A stretch of 64,000 bases of DNA from positions 6,065,001-6,129,000 of the forward strand of contig NZ_CP083950.1 in assembly GCF_006439395.2 (NCBI RefSeq). The letters are read 5' to 3'. The translations under genes and the position numbers were made by a program. The DNA is from Mesorhizobium sp. B4-1-4 (lineage in GTDB: Bacteria; Pseudomonadota; Alphaproteobacteria; Rhizobiales; Rhizobiaceae). Shown here piece by piece: positions 46,697 to 56,094 of this stretch (positions are counted from its first letter, which is position 1; the number at the start of each line of letters is the position of its first letter). The notes under the pieces are model-generated. The model made no database searches. It had not been told where the DNA came from and was given only the letters and a program-made list of their open reading frames with translations.

Positions 46697-47194
46697 GCCA
46701 CTATTCCTTTCTTGGCAAGCCGGTCAATCTTGACCGGCGAGGCTGCAATCTAGCCATCGCTCTGAGCAGGTCAATAACGATTGTTCTCCTCACTGCCTTC
46801 ATATCGAACGCGAAGCGGCGTCGGTGAATGACTTTTCGTTCGGCGCACCACGAAGCGGCTTTCTTCGCCCGAACCTAATGATGTTGCCTGAGTTTTACAG
46901 ACAGCACGGCGCCAGAGTCCCAATACCGGATTTCAATTGCTCAGCGTCGGAAAGCATCGAACTGTTGATACTGACACCCCAGCGTTTTGTCCGGGTTCTC
47001 CATCTTGAAACCAGATAGACGCTGACAGAAAATGTATTTGAAAATTCAGCGTTTGATTGATCAGGTGCGTGTCCAGGCTGGCAATGCAATTTGCTACCTG
47101 GCCATCCGGACAAAGGAGACCGGGAGACTTCCTGATAGGAGCGCTTATCACTCAGCACGATTGGTCCAACAGGATCGCGGGGAACACGTTGGTT
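46697..47194. other. Upstream regions of cspA-like and racemase-like genes, no gene seen
   Basis: Neither strand has a supported gene. The leftward part should hold the cold-shock gene promoter and long 5' leader. No palindrome of note was found before ATG 47195. Confidence 0.35.
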
Positions 47195-47965
47195 ATGACG
47201 CACATTCATACAGGCATCTCAGTCACCCATGTAGAGCCGTCCTTTGACGAGGCGATGCAGAAGCAGGTCATAATCGGCCTAATCACGCTCTCAACCGACA
47301 CGCTAACCGAGTTGGAATTGCGCCGAATGCTTCCTGACGACAGCGTCAGCTTCTCGGCCACAAGGATCAAGAATCACAACCCGGTAACCGTCGAAAATCT
47401 TCGCGCCCACGCTACCGAAATTGCCGATGCCGGAGAATTGTTCGACCCTCCGGGGGCCGTTAGAGTCTTCGCATATGGATGCACGTCAGGTTCGGCCATC
47501 ATTTCGCAGGCCAAGCTCGAAGAAGAATTGCACAGCACAGTGCCGGGGTCACAATTGACCTCTCCAATGACCGGAGCTTTTCGAGCGTTTGGCAAACTTG
47601 GCGTCGGACGGGTTTCAATGCTCACCCCGTACCCTGACGATGTCAACGCGCTGATGATCGAGTGCCTCAATAACTCGGGTATCGTTGTGTCCAATTGCGG
47701 ATCATTCCACATCGAGAACGACTACGAGATCGCGAACATCTCTCCGGAAAGTATATTCGAGGCTGCCTGCTTGATAGATACCACCCAGGCCGAGGCTCTG
47801 TTTATTCCATGCACTGGTCTGCGGACCGCCGGCATCATTGGCCAACTTGAGGTGCGTCTCGGAAAGCCCGTTATCACGGCTCATCAGGCCATGCTGTGGG
47901 ATGCGCTCAGGCTGGCAGGGTACAGGCATCCGATCGGCGGCCACGGCAAGCTCCTGACGATTTGA
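47195..47965 (+). CDS. Asp/Glu racemase superfamily protein, maleate isomerase / EutA-like
   Basis: This 256-residue protein has the two catalytic-type cysteines of the superfamily in VFAYGCTSGSAII and LFIPCTGLRTAGII, in the arrangement of maleate cis-trans isomerase, arylmalonate decarboxylase and the ectoine-utilisation protein EutA. ATG 47195 has only a weak gggaa site. The reaction could be racemisation or cis-trans isomerisation of a small dicarboxylate. The neighbouring Ehu-like transporter makes an EutA-like role possible, although eutB-eutE are absent. Confidence 0.75.
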   Translation: MTHIHTGISVTHVEPSFDEAMQKQVIIGLITLSTDTLTELELRRMLPDDSVSFSATRIKNHNPVTVENLRAHATEIADAGELFDPPGAVRVFAYGCTSGSAIISQAKLEEELHSTVPGSQLTSPMTGAFRAFGKLGVGRVSMLTPYPDDVNALMIECLNNSGIVVSNCGSFHIENDYEIANISPESIFEAACLIDTTQAEALFIPCTGLRTAGIIGQLEVRLGKPVITAHQAMLWDALRLAGYRHPIGGHGKLLTI

Positions 47966-48168
47966 GAAATTGGCCGAGGCGCCGAGCGCCGCTTCGTTGA
48001 GCCAGCTGAATGCCCACCTGACCAGCGCTTCATGCTCGCAGCGCGGGATTTCGAGGATTTCAAGCTGCGCCGCACGGCCAACGTGACGCCTAGTGGGAGT
48101 GCCGATGCTGATCGGTCCAACGATCATTTTTTTCTGCAAGACAACAGGCTAGCTCCAAGAGGTCAGGG

Positions 48169-48882
48169 ATGAACAAGCGCGTACTCGTCACAGGCGGATC
48201 GTCCGGGATAGGCCATGCCATAATCACAAGGCTTGCACAGGATGGCTTTGACTGCATAAACCTCGATCTGTCCCCCCCGCCTCAATGCCAAGGTCTATGG
48301 GTCAAGGCTGATCTGTCGACGCCGGAGACCACTGGCAAGGCCTTGTCGCAGGCGCTCGCGGGTGGACCCATTACTCGGCTCGTCAACAACGTTGGCATCG
48401 TGCGGCCAGCTGCGGTGGAGGATGCCACAATCGCTGACCTCGAAGCCGTGGTGTCGATGAATCTGCGATGCGCGCTTCAATGTCTGCAGTCTGTGCTTCC
48501 CGGCATGAAGGAACAGTGCCTCGGACGCGTCGTAAACATAACCAGCCGGGTGGCGCTGGGCAAAGAGCTGCGCTCCGTTTATGCGGCAACAAAATCCGGT
48601 TTGCACGGCATGACCAAGACTTGGGCATTGGAGTTGGGGCGCTACGGCATAACTGCCAATGCTGTAGCTCCCGGTCCGATCCGTACCGCTCTTTTCGAGG
48701 CCGCCAACCCACCGGAAGATCCTCGCACCAAGGCGATCGTCGAGGCCATTCCCGTGCGACGAATGGGCGTCCCCGAAGATGTCGCGCATGCAGTCGCCAT
48801 GCTACTCGATCATCGTGCCGGCTTCGTCACCGGTCAGACGTTGTATGTGTGTGGGGGAATGACCGTCGGGCTCGCGAGTTAA
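48169..48882 (+). CDS. Short-chain dehydrogenase/reductase
   Basis: This 237-residue SDR has the cofactor motif TGGSSGIG at residues 9-16, NNVG, the catalytic Ser in ITSRVA and YAATK for the Tyr/Lys pair. An AGAGG site precedes the ATG. It probably oxidises or reduces a hydroxy intermediate of the adjacent pathway; substrate unknown. Confidence 0.85.
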   Translation: MNKRVLVTGGSSGIGHAIITRLAQDGFDCINLDLSPPPQCQGLWVKADLSTPETTGKALSQALAGGPITRLVNNVGIVRPAAVEDATIADLEAVVSMNLRCALQCLQSVLPGMKEQCLGRVVNITSRVALGKELRSVYAATKSGLHGMTKTWALELGRYGITANAVAPGPIRTALFEAANPPEDPRTKAIVEAIPVRRMGVPEDVAHAVAMLLDHRAGFVTGQTLYVCGGMTVGLAS

Positions 48883-49060
48883 GCAATATTGACGGTCATC
48901 TGGGACGTCATCGCTGCTTGCAGGAAATTTCTTTTGAATCCTCAACGGCCGATGGCCTGCGGTTTTGCCTCTGGCCGGTCTGCCTGCGCTTTGTGCACCG
49001 AGATCAAGCTGCTGCTGGGCGAATCCTTCTGACTGGTCGGCAGCGTGTTGCGCAGGGATC

Positions 49061-49852
49061 TCATGTTACAAGTCGCCCACTTCCACCATCGATCACGATC
49101 GTCGTGCCGTTGAGGTATCTCGCTCGGCTGCCCACCACAAAAGCAACCAACTCTGAAAGCTCATCGGCCGTCCCTATCCGTCCGGACGGATTGGCCGAGG
49201 CTATCTGCTCAGTGGCGCCTTGCCGGTCCAGACGTTGTTCACGCATCAACGCATCGATTCTATTGCGAACCCGCCCTGTGTCGAAATATCCAGGCGCCAC
49301 AACATTTACACGAACTCCGCTGTTTGAAAGGACATCAGCGAGATGTTTCGCTACCACCGCTATTCCTGCGCGCATGACATTCGACAAGAGCAAATGGCTC
49401 GTGGCTTCGTGAACTCCCGCGGAGGTGACGAACACAATATCCCCGCCTTGACTTGACGCCTTCATCTGCTTAGCCGCTGCCCGCGACAGCCGCACCGCGC
49501 TCATGAGCAGCATCTCATACGAATCGTCCCAATCAGCGTCGCTCAGCGTTTCGATCGTCCCGTAAGGCATGTGGCCGGAATTCACGACGAGGCAATCAAC
49601 ACCGTCCATGAGCTCAATAGCTCGGTCAAACAACATGTCGACTTCGGATCGGCTGCCAAGGTCAGCCACAATTCCATGAGCACCTTTGCATGCCGTGCTA
49701 TTTTGCAGCTCGACCACCGCTTGGTTCAATGCCGACTGATTGCGACCGCAAATGACAACTTGCGCACCGTCGGCAGCAAGTCGCTTGGCGATTGCAAAAC
49801 CAAGCCCATTGCTACCTGCGGTAACCAGCACTCTTCGACCCAATTCATTCAT
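49061..49852 (-). CDS. Short-chain dehydrogenase-like protein lacking the YxxxK motif
   Basis: This 263-residue Rossmann protein has TAGSNGLGFAIAKRLA, VVNSGH and a C-terminal GTTIVIDGGS. At the place of Tyr-x3-Lys it reads HLLLSNVMRAGIAV, so the classical catalytic pair is missing. This is seen in a known SDR branch annotated as 3-oxoacyl-ACP reductase-like. ATG 49852 has a ggag site; a TTG at 49858 is possible. It may bind NAD(P) with altered chemistry. Confidence 0.78.
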   Translation of the reverse strand: MNELGRRVLVTAGSNGLGFAIAKRLAADGAQVVICGRNQSALNQAVVELQNSTACKGAHGIVADLGSRSEVDMLFDRAIELMDGVDCLVVNSGHMPYGTIETLSDADWDDSYEMLLMSAVRLSRAAAKQMKASSQGGDIVFVTSAGVHEATSHLLLSNVMRAGIAVVAKHLADVLSNSGVRVNVVAPGYFDTGRVRNRIDALMREQRLDRQGATEQIASANPSGRIGTADELSELVAFVVGSRARYLNGTTIVIDGGSGRLVT

Positions 49853-50075
49853 GATCAATCCGCTCCAAGCTAACTGCGTTCATGCCGAACCGCGGTGGCG
49901 GTCATTGTCGAGAATGATGCTTGTGGAACGCACGTCTCAGATGTGGCCAAGCTTTGCCTGGCTTCGAAGCGGCAAGCTAGGGAGCCGTCAGATACATCAT
50001 CGTTGCAACGGGGGCTGTCGACGACCTCCCCACGACAGATGCAAGTCTTTGGCCATAACGGCGATTGCCGCATGT

Positions 50076-50891
50076 TCAATCGGCTTCCTTGACGGCGGAC
50101 AAGAACTTCTGCGTGCGTTCCCGCCTTGGATTCCCGAAGAACTCCTCAGGTGGACCTTGCTCCTCGATTTTCCCCCCAAAAAAGAAGCAAACGCGATCCG
50201 AAATATCGCGGGCGAAGCCCATCTGATGCGTCACCATGAGCATGGTCAAGCGAAAGTCTGACACGATCTTGCGGATAACGTTGGTGACTTCTCCGATGAC
50301 TTCAGGATCAAGTGCGGAGGTCACTTCGTCGAACAGCATGACCTTCGGCCGCATGGCAAGAGCGCGAGCTATTGCAATGCGCTGCTGCTGGCCACCAGAA
50401 AGGCGAGCGGGATGTTGGTCCTTCTTTTCTATCATCCCCACCATATCAAGCAGCTCCTCAGCCCTTTCCCGCGCTTCCGGCTTGGAGAGTCCGAGGACCT
50501 GGACCGGCCCTTCCATGCAGTTTTGCAGGGCAGTCATATGAGGAAAAAGGTTGAAGTGCTGAAAGCACATTCCGATGTTTGTGCGCATCTTCCGCAGGTA
50601 GCGTGAATCGCCAGGAACAAGCACACCACGCTTGGGCATGTGGGTGAGCGGCTTGCCATCGACATAGATGACCCCGCCGTTGATCGTTTCCAGGGTCATC
50701 AGCATTCGCAGAACGGTCGTCTTGCCGGATCCGGAGGGACCAATGATCGAGACCACCTCACCCTCGGCCACGTCCAAATTGAGCTGGTCCAGGACGGTGA
50801 GGGCGCCATAGCGCTTGGTGACGCCCATGAAGCGCACCATAGGCGCATGGGCTTCCTTCAGCTCCAAAGGGTAGTTGGCGTAGATGTCCAT
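50076..50891 (-). CDS. Polar amino-acid/ectoine-type ABC transporter ATPase (EhuA-like)
   Basis: This 271-residue protein has Walker A GPSGSGKTT, signature LSGGQQQR and Walker B MLFDEVTSALD. The insertion THMPKRGVLVPGDSRYLRKM is characteristic of the ectoine/hydroxyectoine EhuA group. It is the last gene of the leftward transporter operon, with start and upstream stop overlapping as TAATG. Confidence 0.87.
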   Translation of the reverse strand: MDIYANYPLELKEAHAPMVRFMGVTKRYGALTVLDQLNLDVAEGEVVSIIGPSGSGKTTVLRMLMTLETINGGVIYVDGKPLTHMPKRGVLVPGDSRYLRKMRTNIGMCFQHFNLFPHMTALQNCMEGPVQVLGLSKPEARERAEELLDMVGMIEKKDQHPARLSGGQQQRIAIARALAMRPKVMLFDEVTSALDPEVIGEVTNVIRKIVSDFRLTMLMVTHQMGFARDISDRVCFFFGGKIEEQGPPEEFFGNPRRERTQKFLSAVKEAD

Positions 50892-51562
50892 TACTGCATT
50901 CCCAGTTTGCGGCGGACCCAACCTTCAAGCATCCGGATCAGACCGGCCGCCGGCAGCGAGATGGCCAAAAAGATGAGACCCACGATCGTGTAAGGTTCCA
51001 GAAAGCGATAGTCTTCTGCCCCTATCGCGTTGGCATTATGCATCAGTTCCGCGACACCGATCACCGAGAGCATCGGCGTGTCCTTGAAGATCCCAACGAA
51101 TAGGTTCCCCATGCCAGCCAAAGCCGGTGGTATGGCCTGAGGGATGATAATGCGGACATATGTCTGACGATGAGAAAGATTCAGCGCCTTGCAGGCCTCC
51201 CACTGACCTCCCGGAACTGCTTCCAAGCCGCCACGATACACCTCGGACATATATGCGGAGTAGTAGAGGCCGAGGGCTATCATGCCCGATACCCAGGGTG
51301 AAAGTTGAATGCCTATTTGCGGACCCACGAAGAAGATGAAGAAAATTTGGAGGAGCAGCGGAGTCGAACGAATGAACTCGATGAACTCGCGCACTATTGC
51401 GGTGAGTGGCCTCACTTCAGTTCTCTGCAGCAGAGCCAAGACAAGCCCGAGAACGAGGGCGATTCCGTAGCCGGTGGCAGCTGCCGCTAACGTGTAGAGC
51501 GTTGCATCAAGCAGCCTCGGAAGGATTGTCCATACGTAATCCCAGCGCCAGGTGAGGTCCAT
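50891..51562 (-). CDS. Polar amino-acid/ectoine-type ABC permease (EhuD-like)
   Basis: This 223-residue His/Glu/Gln/Arg/opine-family permease has about five membrane segments. FIEFIRSTPLLLQIFFIFF, the EAA region GQWEACKALNLSHRQTYVRI and RFLEPYTIVGLIFL are the class landmarks. ATG 51562 follows a gaggga site by seven bases and the upstream permease stop by one or two bases. Confidence 0.87.
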   Translation of the reverse strand: MDLTWRWDYVWTILPRLLDATLYTLAAAATGYGIALVLGLVLALLQRTEVRPLTAIVREFIEFIRSTPLLLQIFFIFFVGPQIGIQLSPWVSGMIALGLYYSAYMSEVYRGGLEAVPGGQWEACKALNLSHRQTYVRIIIPQAIPPALAGMGNLFVGIFKDTPMLSVIGVAELMHNANAIGAEDYRFLEPYTIVGLIFLAISLPAAGLIRMLEGWVRRKLGMQ

Positions 51563-51563
51563 A

Positions 51564-52229
51564 TCAATCCCTCGAGAGTTTTCGGCGCAGCCTTGCCTCA
51601 AGCCAGCGCAGGGAAGGGGTCAGAAGAACCCGGGCCAATACGTAGTAAATCAATAGAGCAGTTCCGAATGCCTGCGCGGACAAATAGGTCATCTGGTTGA
51701 TTTCATTCACCTGGAACATAAGATCCGCAACCGCGATCAGCGAGACCAGAGCGGTGCCTTTGAGCACGTCAATCAGAAGATTTCCCCACGGCGGAAGCAT
51801 GATCAGCAGAGCCTGAGGGAGGATGATGCGCCACATGCGCTTTGAAGGCGACAAGGAAAGCGCGTATGCGGCCTCCCACTGGCCGGCGGGGACTGCCTGG
51901 ATGCCACCACGCACCAGTTCCGCGCCATAGGCGCCAGCGTTCAGTCCGAGCGCGACAAAACCTGCGGTAAATTTCTCCAAGGGAAAACCGAATACCGGAA
52001 GGACGAAGTACATCCAGTACAACTGGACAAGAAGGGAGGTTCCACGGAAAAATTCTATGTAGACGACGGCAATAGATCTGAATACAGAATTGCCAGAAAG
52101 CTTCATCAGGCCGAAGAGAGTCGACACCGAAACGGTAAGGATTGCTGCGGCCAAAAACTGCTCCAGGGTCACGATCGTGCCGTTAAGAAGTTTGGGCCAA
52201 TACTGTTCTACAAATTTCCAAAGCGACAT
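51564..52229 (-). CDS. Polar amino-acid/ectoine-type ABC permease (EhuC-like)
   Basis: This 221-residue permease has YIEFFRGTSLLVQLYWMYF and the EAA region GQWEAAYALSLSPSKRMWRI. ATG 52229 follows an aggatgg site; a GTG at 52244 is also in frame. It pairs with the EhuD-like permease to form the channel. Confidence 0.87.
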   Translation of the reverse strand: MSLWKFVEQYWPKLLNGTIVTLEQFLAAAILTVSVSTLFGLMKLSGNSVFRSIAVVYIEFFRGTSLLVQLYWMYFVLPVFGFPLEKFTAGFVALGLNAGAYGAELVRGGIQAVPAGQWEAAYALSLSPSKRMWRIILPQALLIMLPPWGNLLIDVLKGTALVSLIAVADLMFQVNEINQMTYLSAQAFGTALLIYYVLARVLLTPSLRWLEARLRRKLSRD

Positions 52230-52257
52230 AGGCCATCCTATCACTAATAGCGAAGCC

Positions 52258-52281
52258 GGAGCGGGTCTACGGACCCGCTCC
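52258..52281 (-). other. Strong intercistronic hairpin after the SBP gene
   Basis: A perfect 10-bp GC-rich stem (GGAGCGGGTC and complement) with a TACG-type 4-nt loop lies between the SBP stop (52299) and the permease start (52229). There is no T-run. It should cap and stabilise the SBP message and reduce read-through into the permease genes. Confidence 0.65.
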
Positions 52282-52298
52282 GCGAGGATGGTGATATC

Positions 52299-53138
52299 TT
52301 AAAGGTTCTTGCAGATTTCGTCTGCCGTCACCTTGCCAGGAAGCATCTTTGAATTATAGCCGTCGGCGGCGGTCGCCTTCATCATTTCGGCCGAACCCAC
52401 ATACGAGGAGGCTGCATCATTGAATGCCTTCACGAAGTCTGCGTCGCTCTTGCGAAAACCGACAGCCACATAGTTCTTGTCTGGCATCTTGTCAGGATTG
52501 GTGGCCTCGAGTTCACCGTTGGAACTCTTCGCCATATCCTCGGCTTCCGTGGACGAAGTGGCGAAGGCGTCGGCGCGCCCTGCCTTGATTGCGGCAAGGG
52601 CTTGGGTGTTACCCGGAAAAGCCATCATATGGGCTTCGGTGATGCCGGCATGTTTGGCCTGCTCGATGGTGGCGAACCCGGAGACGACTGCCAGCATTGA
52701 GCCCTTGTTCAGAATGTCCTGATAATTTTCGAGCCCTTTCGGGTTGCCTTTCTGAACAACAAGGGAATTAGGAACGACAATCACAGGATTGGAAAACGCG
52801 ACGCTCTCGCAACGCTTCTTTGTGATGTACAACCCCCCAGTGACGATATCGATGCGGTCGGCATCAAGTGCTGGAATCTGGCCGCCCCAGTCCATCGCAC
52901 TCGGCTCGATCTTCGTATAGCCCATCTTCTCGAGAACACCCAGTGTGATCGTGTTCATATTGCCGGCTGGTTTGCCGTCGTCAGTGAGATAGGAGCCCGG
53001 CTTCGACACGAAGAATCCGAGCCGAATTGGTTTGCCATCTTTGATGTGATCGGTGAGTGAGCCTGCCAGCGTGACCGACGTTGAAGTACCCATTGAAAGA
53101 GCAGCTGCGGCAAGCAGCGCGAAGAGCCTAGTTTTCAT
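52299..53138 (-). CDS. Polar amino-acid/ectoine-type ABC solute-binding protein (EhuB-like)
   Basis: This 279-residue family 3 SBP has a signal peptide ending near SVTLAGS. Landmarks are IDIVTGGLYITKKRCESVAF, NSLVVQKGNPKG and AIKAGRADAFATSS. The ITxxRC pattern is shared with EhuB ectoine-binding proteins. It is first in the operon SBP, permease, permease, ATPase. Ligand: a zwitterionic amino-acid-like compound; ectoine is only one possibility. Confidence 0.83.
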   Translation of the reverse strand: MKTRLFALLAAAALSMGTSTSVTLAGSLTDHIKDGKPIRLGFFVSKPGSYLTDDGKPAGNMNTITLGVLEKMGYTKIEPSAMDWGGQIPALDADRIDIVTGGLYITKKRCESVAFSNPVIVVPNSLVVQKGNPKGLENYQDILNKGSMLAVVSGFATIEQAKHAGITEAHMMAFPGNTQALAAIKAGRADAFATSSTEAEDMAKSSNGELEATNPDKMPDKNYVAVGFRKSDADFVKAFNDAASSYVGSAEMMKATAADGYNSKMLPGKVTADEICKNL

Positions 53139-53456
53139 TATTGAGTTCCTCTCTTTGGTTTTGTCGAGATTGATTTGGTGTTCGATTTACCTATCGAGAT
53201 AGCGTTCTTTGGCCGCATCCGTCGAACATCCGGCGGCTACCTTCGCCACAGCTTGGAGAACAAGCTAGCGCATGCGCCGAACCCTAACATCACTGACGTG
53301 TGTTACAGGTGTTGCGTTTTTGCTACCTCCCAGGTCAGCGCATAACCTCCTATGGTATTGTTTCCTTCATCGCGAACTCTGTTGGGATGGCACCCAGATG
53401 GGCCTTGCCTCGCAGTCATGGTTGACCAGCGGACTGCACCTGCTGGCTGTCCAAAA
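53139..53456. other. Promoter region of the SBP operon
   Basis: The spacer lies between the M20 gene end and the SBP gene start, both leftward. No regulator gene or clear operator is seen. Confidence 0.35.
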
Positions 53457-54620
53457 TCATGCCGGTAATGCTGTCTCGACCAGGCTGACCCAGTAGCCGA
53501 TACCGTAGCGGAGCGCCTCATCGCTGAAATCGTAGGCCGGGTTGTGCAAACCCGCGGTCGATCCATTGCCGAGCCAAATCATCGCCCCTGGGCGCGCCTG
53601 AAGCATGTAGGCGAAATCCTCCGAGCCCATTCGGGGTTTGACCTTGTCATCCACGGAATTCGCACCGACGAGCTTGCGGGCAGCCTTGACTGCCAGGTCA
53701 GTTCCTTCGGTGTGATTGATGGTCATCGGTTCGAGGCGCCGGTATTTCAACTCCACGTCTGCGCCAAAGCCCTGCGCAATGCCCTTGGCGGACAAAAGAA
53801 TGTGCTGCTCGGCGAAGTCGCGCACGCTCGGGAGCAGCGTGCGAACAGTGCCGGATAATTCCACCTGCTCAGGAATGATGTTGTAGGCCTGCGCTGCGCT
53901 CAGCTTGGTGACGGAAATGACGAGCGATTCGGTAGGATCGGTGTAGCGAGAAACCAGGGTTTGCAGGCCCATTATGATCTGCGCGCCGATGACGACCGGG
54001 TCGATCGTCCGATGCGGTTGAGCTGCATGGCCGCCTCGGCCCTTTACGACAATATCGAACTCGTCGAGCGCGGCCAATATCGGTCCATCGGCGATACCAA
54101 ATTTGCCGATCTCAATGCCGGGCGAGTTGTGCATGCCGAAAACCTGAGAGATGCCGAAACGTTCCATGATGCCCTCTTGCACCATCTTTTGTCCGCCCCG
54201 GCCGTCCTCTTCGGCCGGCTGGAAGATCAACGCGACCGCTCCCTTGAAATTGCGCGTCTTTGCGAGATGTTTTGCGGCCCCCAGCAGCATGGCTGTGTGG
54301 CCATCGTGACCGCACGCGTGCATCTTACCAGGCACTTGGGACGACCAAGGTTTGTTGGACGCTTCAACGATTGGCAGGGCGTCCATGTCTGCCCTTAGCC
54401 CAATCGTCGGTCCGTCACCGCCTTCGCCTTGAATCAATGCGACGATGCCTGTCTCGGCAATTCCGGTTTCGATGTGATTGATTCCGAATGAGGCCAATTT
54501 CTCAGCGACGAATTTCGCCGTGTTGTGCACCCGGTAGTCAAGCTCTGGGTGTTGATGGAGGTGACGACGCCACTCGGTCACCTCGGCCTCTAGTTCCCGA
54601 AAAGGTTCAACGTTGAGCAT
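53457..54620 (-). CDS. M20-family amidohydrolase (hippurate/N-acyl-amino-acid hydrolase type)
   Basis: This 387-residue M20D enzyme has the metal ligands in MHACGHDGHTAM, FQPAEEDGRGG, FGMHNSPG and the late GLHNP. The typical N-terminal WRRHLHQHPEL is present. Relatives remove acyl groups from amino acids, indole-acetyl-amino acids, or N-acetyl-diaminobutyrate in ectoine breakdown. It lies directly upstream of the SBP operon on the same strand. Cytoplasmic hydrolysis of the imported compound is the natural role. Confidence 0.87.
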   Translation of the reverse strand: MLNVEPFRELEAEVTEWRRHLHQHPELDYRVHNTAKFVAEKLASFGINHIETGIAETGIVALIQGEGGDGPTIGLRADMDALPIVEASNKPWSSQVPGKMHACGHDGHTAMLLGAAKHLAKTRNFKGAVALIFQPAEEDGRGGQKMVQEGIMERFGISQVFGMHNSPGIEIGKFGIADGPILAALDEFDIVVKGRGGHAAQPHRTIDPVVIGAQIIMGLQTLVSRYTDPTESLVISVTKLSAAQAYNIIPEQVELSGTVRTLLPSVRDFAEQHILLSAKGIAQGFGADVELKYRRLEPMTINHTEGTDLAVKAARKLVGANSVDDKVKPRMGSEDFAYMLQARPGAMIWLGNGSTAGLHNPAYDFSDEALRYGIGYWVSLVETALPA

Positions 54621-55174
54621 ATCTCGTTCCCGAATAGGTTTATGGTCTTCCAGATTGTTTTATCAGGCGAGCATCAATTGCCCAACGGGGCCCGTCAAAT
54701 GCAGTTTGTATATCGCGGTCATCTCGGAGCGAGATCGACCCGAAGCTATTGAAATACAAGCGTTTCGAAGCCAATATGGCTGGCGGAAGCAGTGCGGCGC
54801 GCGGATCCAGCTAAGATCGCAGCGCTCGGACTGGTCGCTGCTGCGTCAACCACCGAGACGCCTCCCAAGTCGAGGCTGCCGCCCCGGTTGCGCGAACCAC
54901 TCCGAGCGGGTCTGCCGATTGTCCGAGGAGCTTTCGGCGATTGGAAAAGCAATCCTTCCGATCAGCGCCGAGGTTCAATCGCCGAGCCATCACGCTTTTA
55001 GATAGCCGAAATCTAAAATCGAAATTTGACGGGAGTAATGCTGCTGATGAATTCTCAGGCGAGACGTTATAGCTAGCGGCACGTGGTGAAGTAGCCTGCG
55101 GCAGCATATCGACCTGGGGCTGAATAGTCGGTTCCACAGCGCCTTCGTGTTCAACGCCTTCTGTTTTGAAGCTT
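54621..55174. other. Divergent spacer, no gene supported
   Basis: This 0.57-kb spacer separates the leftward transport/hydrolysis block from the rightward CoA block. Open frames on both strands are shadow-like. It is the best place for shared control of both blocks. Confidence 0.35.
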
Positions 55175-55188
55175 ACACTTTGGAGTGT
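55175..55188. promoter_or_regulatory. Inverted repeat overlapping the ribosome site of the racemase-like gene
   Basis: ACACT-TTGG-AGTGT is a perfect 5-bp inverted repeat ending five bases before ATG 55193 and containing the ggag ribosome site. It could be an operator half-site pair or an RNA hairpin masking the ribosome site. Confidence 0.35.
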
Positions 55189-55192
55189 GAAA

Positions 55193-55906
55193 ATGGGCTC
55201 GCAAGCCTTGAAATCCCTCGGAATTTTGAATCTTGAGAGAGGTCTGCCACCCGGCGAGAAACCTTCGGAGCCCAGGCCGGGCAGCCTTATGAATCCCGCC
55301 ACTTATGACTTTGCCGTGATTTCGGAAACCGTAGCCGGCGCTTGGGCGGATGTCGTCATCAAGGGCGATCCGGCACTCGAGCCAGCGTGCATCGCCGCCG
55401 CCAAGCGTTTGGTAGAGCGAGGCGCGGTGGCGATAAGCTCGAACTGCGGCTTCTTCATGCGTCATCAAGCAGCCGTGGCTGCTGCCGTGAACGTGCCGGT
55501 AGTACTGTCGAGCCTGATCATATTGCCTGCCTTGCTGCGCCAAATTCCGGCAACGGGTAAACTTGCGGTGGTGACAGCCGACTCGACGAAGGTAAGCGAC
55601 GAGCTGCTTGGGATCGACAAAGCAAAAGATCGATCCAGAATTGTCGTTGGCGGCATCGAAGGCGGCAAGCTGTTGCAAAATGAGATGATGCGACCGCCGC
55701 CGCCGACGGACGTCGCCGACATTGAGAAAGATGTTGTCGCCTGCGTTGCGCGTCTACAGGAGGCGCACCCGAAAATTGCCGCCATTCTTTTCGAGTGTAC
55801 AGCCTTCCCATTGGTCACGCCAACGATCCGTCGCAGCACGGGACTGCCCATTTATGACATCACGGACTTGTGCCGGTTGACATTGGCGTCCCTCGCTTCG
55901 GTCTGA
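55193..55906 (+). CDS. Asp/Glu racemase superfamily protein (second)
   Basis: This 237-residue protein has superfamily cysteines in ISSNCGFFMRHQ and ILFECTAFPL. The sequence differs clearly from the protein at 47195, so the two are not recent duplicates. ATG 55193 has tggag at a good distance; ATG 55166 would lie upstream of that site. It may racemise an amino acid freed by the M20 enzyme or isomerise a dicarboxylate. Confidence 0.72.
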   Translation: MGSQALKSLGILNLERGLPPGEKPSEPRPGSLMNPATYDFAVISETVAGAWADVVIKGDPALEPACIAAAKRLVERGAVAISSNCGFFMRHQAAVAAAVNVPVVLSSLIILPALLRQIPATGKLAVVTADSTKVSDELLGIDKAKDRSRIVVGGIEGGKLLQNEMMRPPPPTDVADIEKDVVACVARLQEAHPKIAAILFECTAFPLVTPTIRRSTGLPIYDITDLCRLTLASLASV

Positions 55907-56094
55907 TGCTCGCTCGTGTTGATTTCCCTGGATTGGCATCCGTTCGGGTTCTTCCATGGTCGCTGCATAAGCTCGAAGTGGTCTTTGCGGCGCCGCCTGC
56001 GCAGCGACCGATTAGAAAGCCATCAATAGGGGCACAGCTGCGCTTCATCCGGAACGCTTTCCGGTAGAACCGGCATTGTCACCGGGGAGACGTT

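Noticed and set aside
54811..55302. 163-codon leftward frame across the divergent spacer and the start of the racemase-like gene
   Set aside because: Overlaps a well supported gene start and has no family features.
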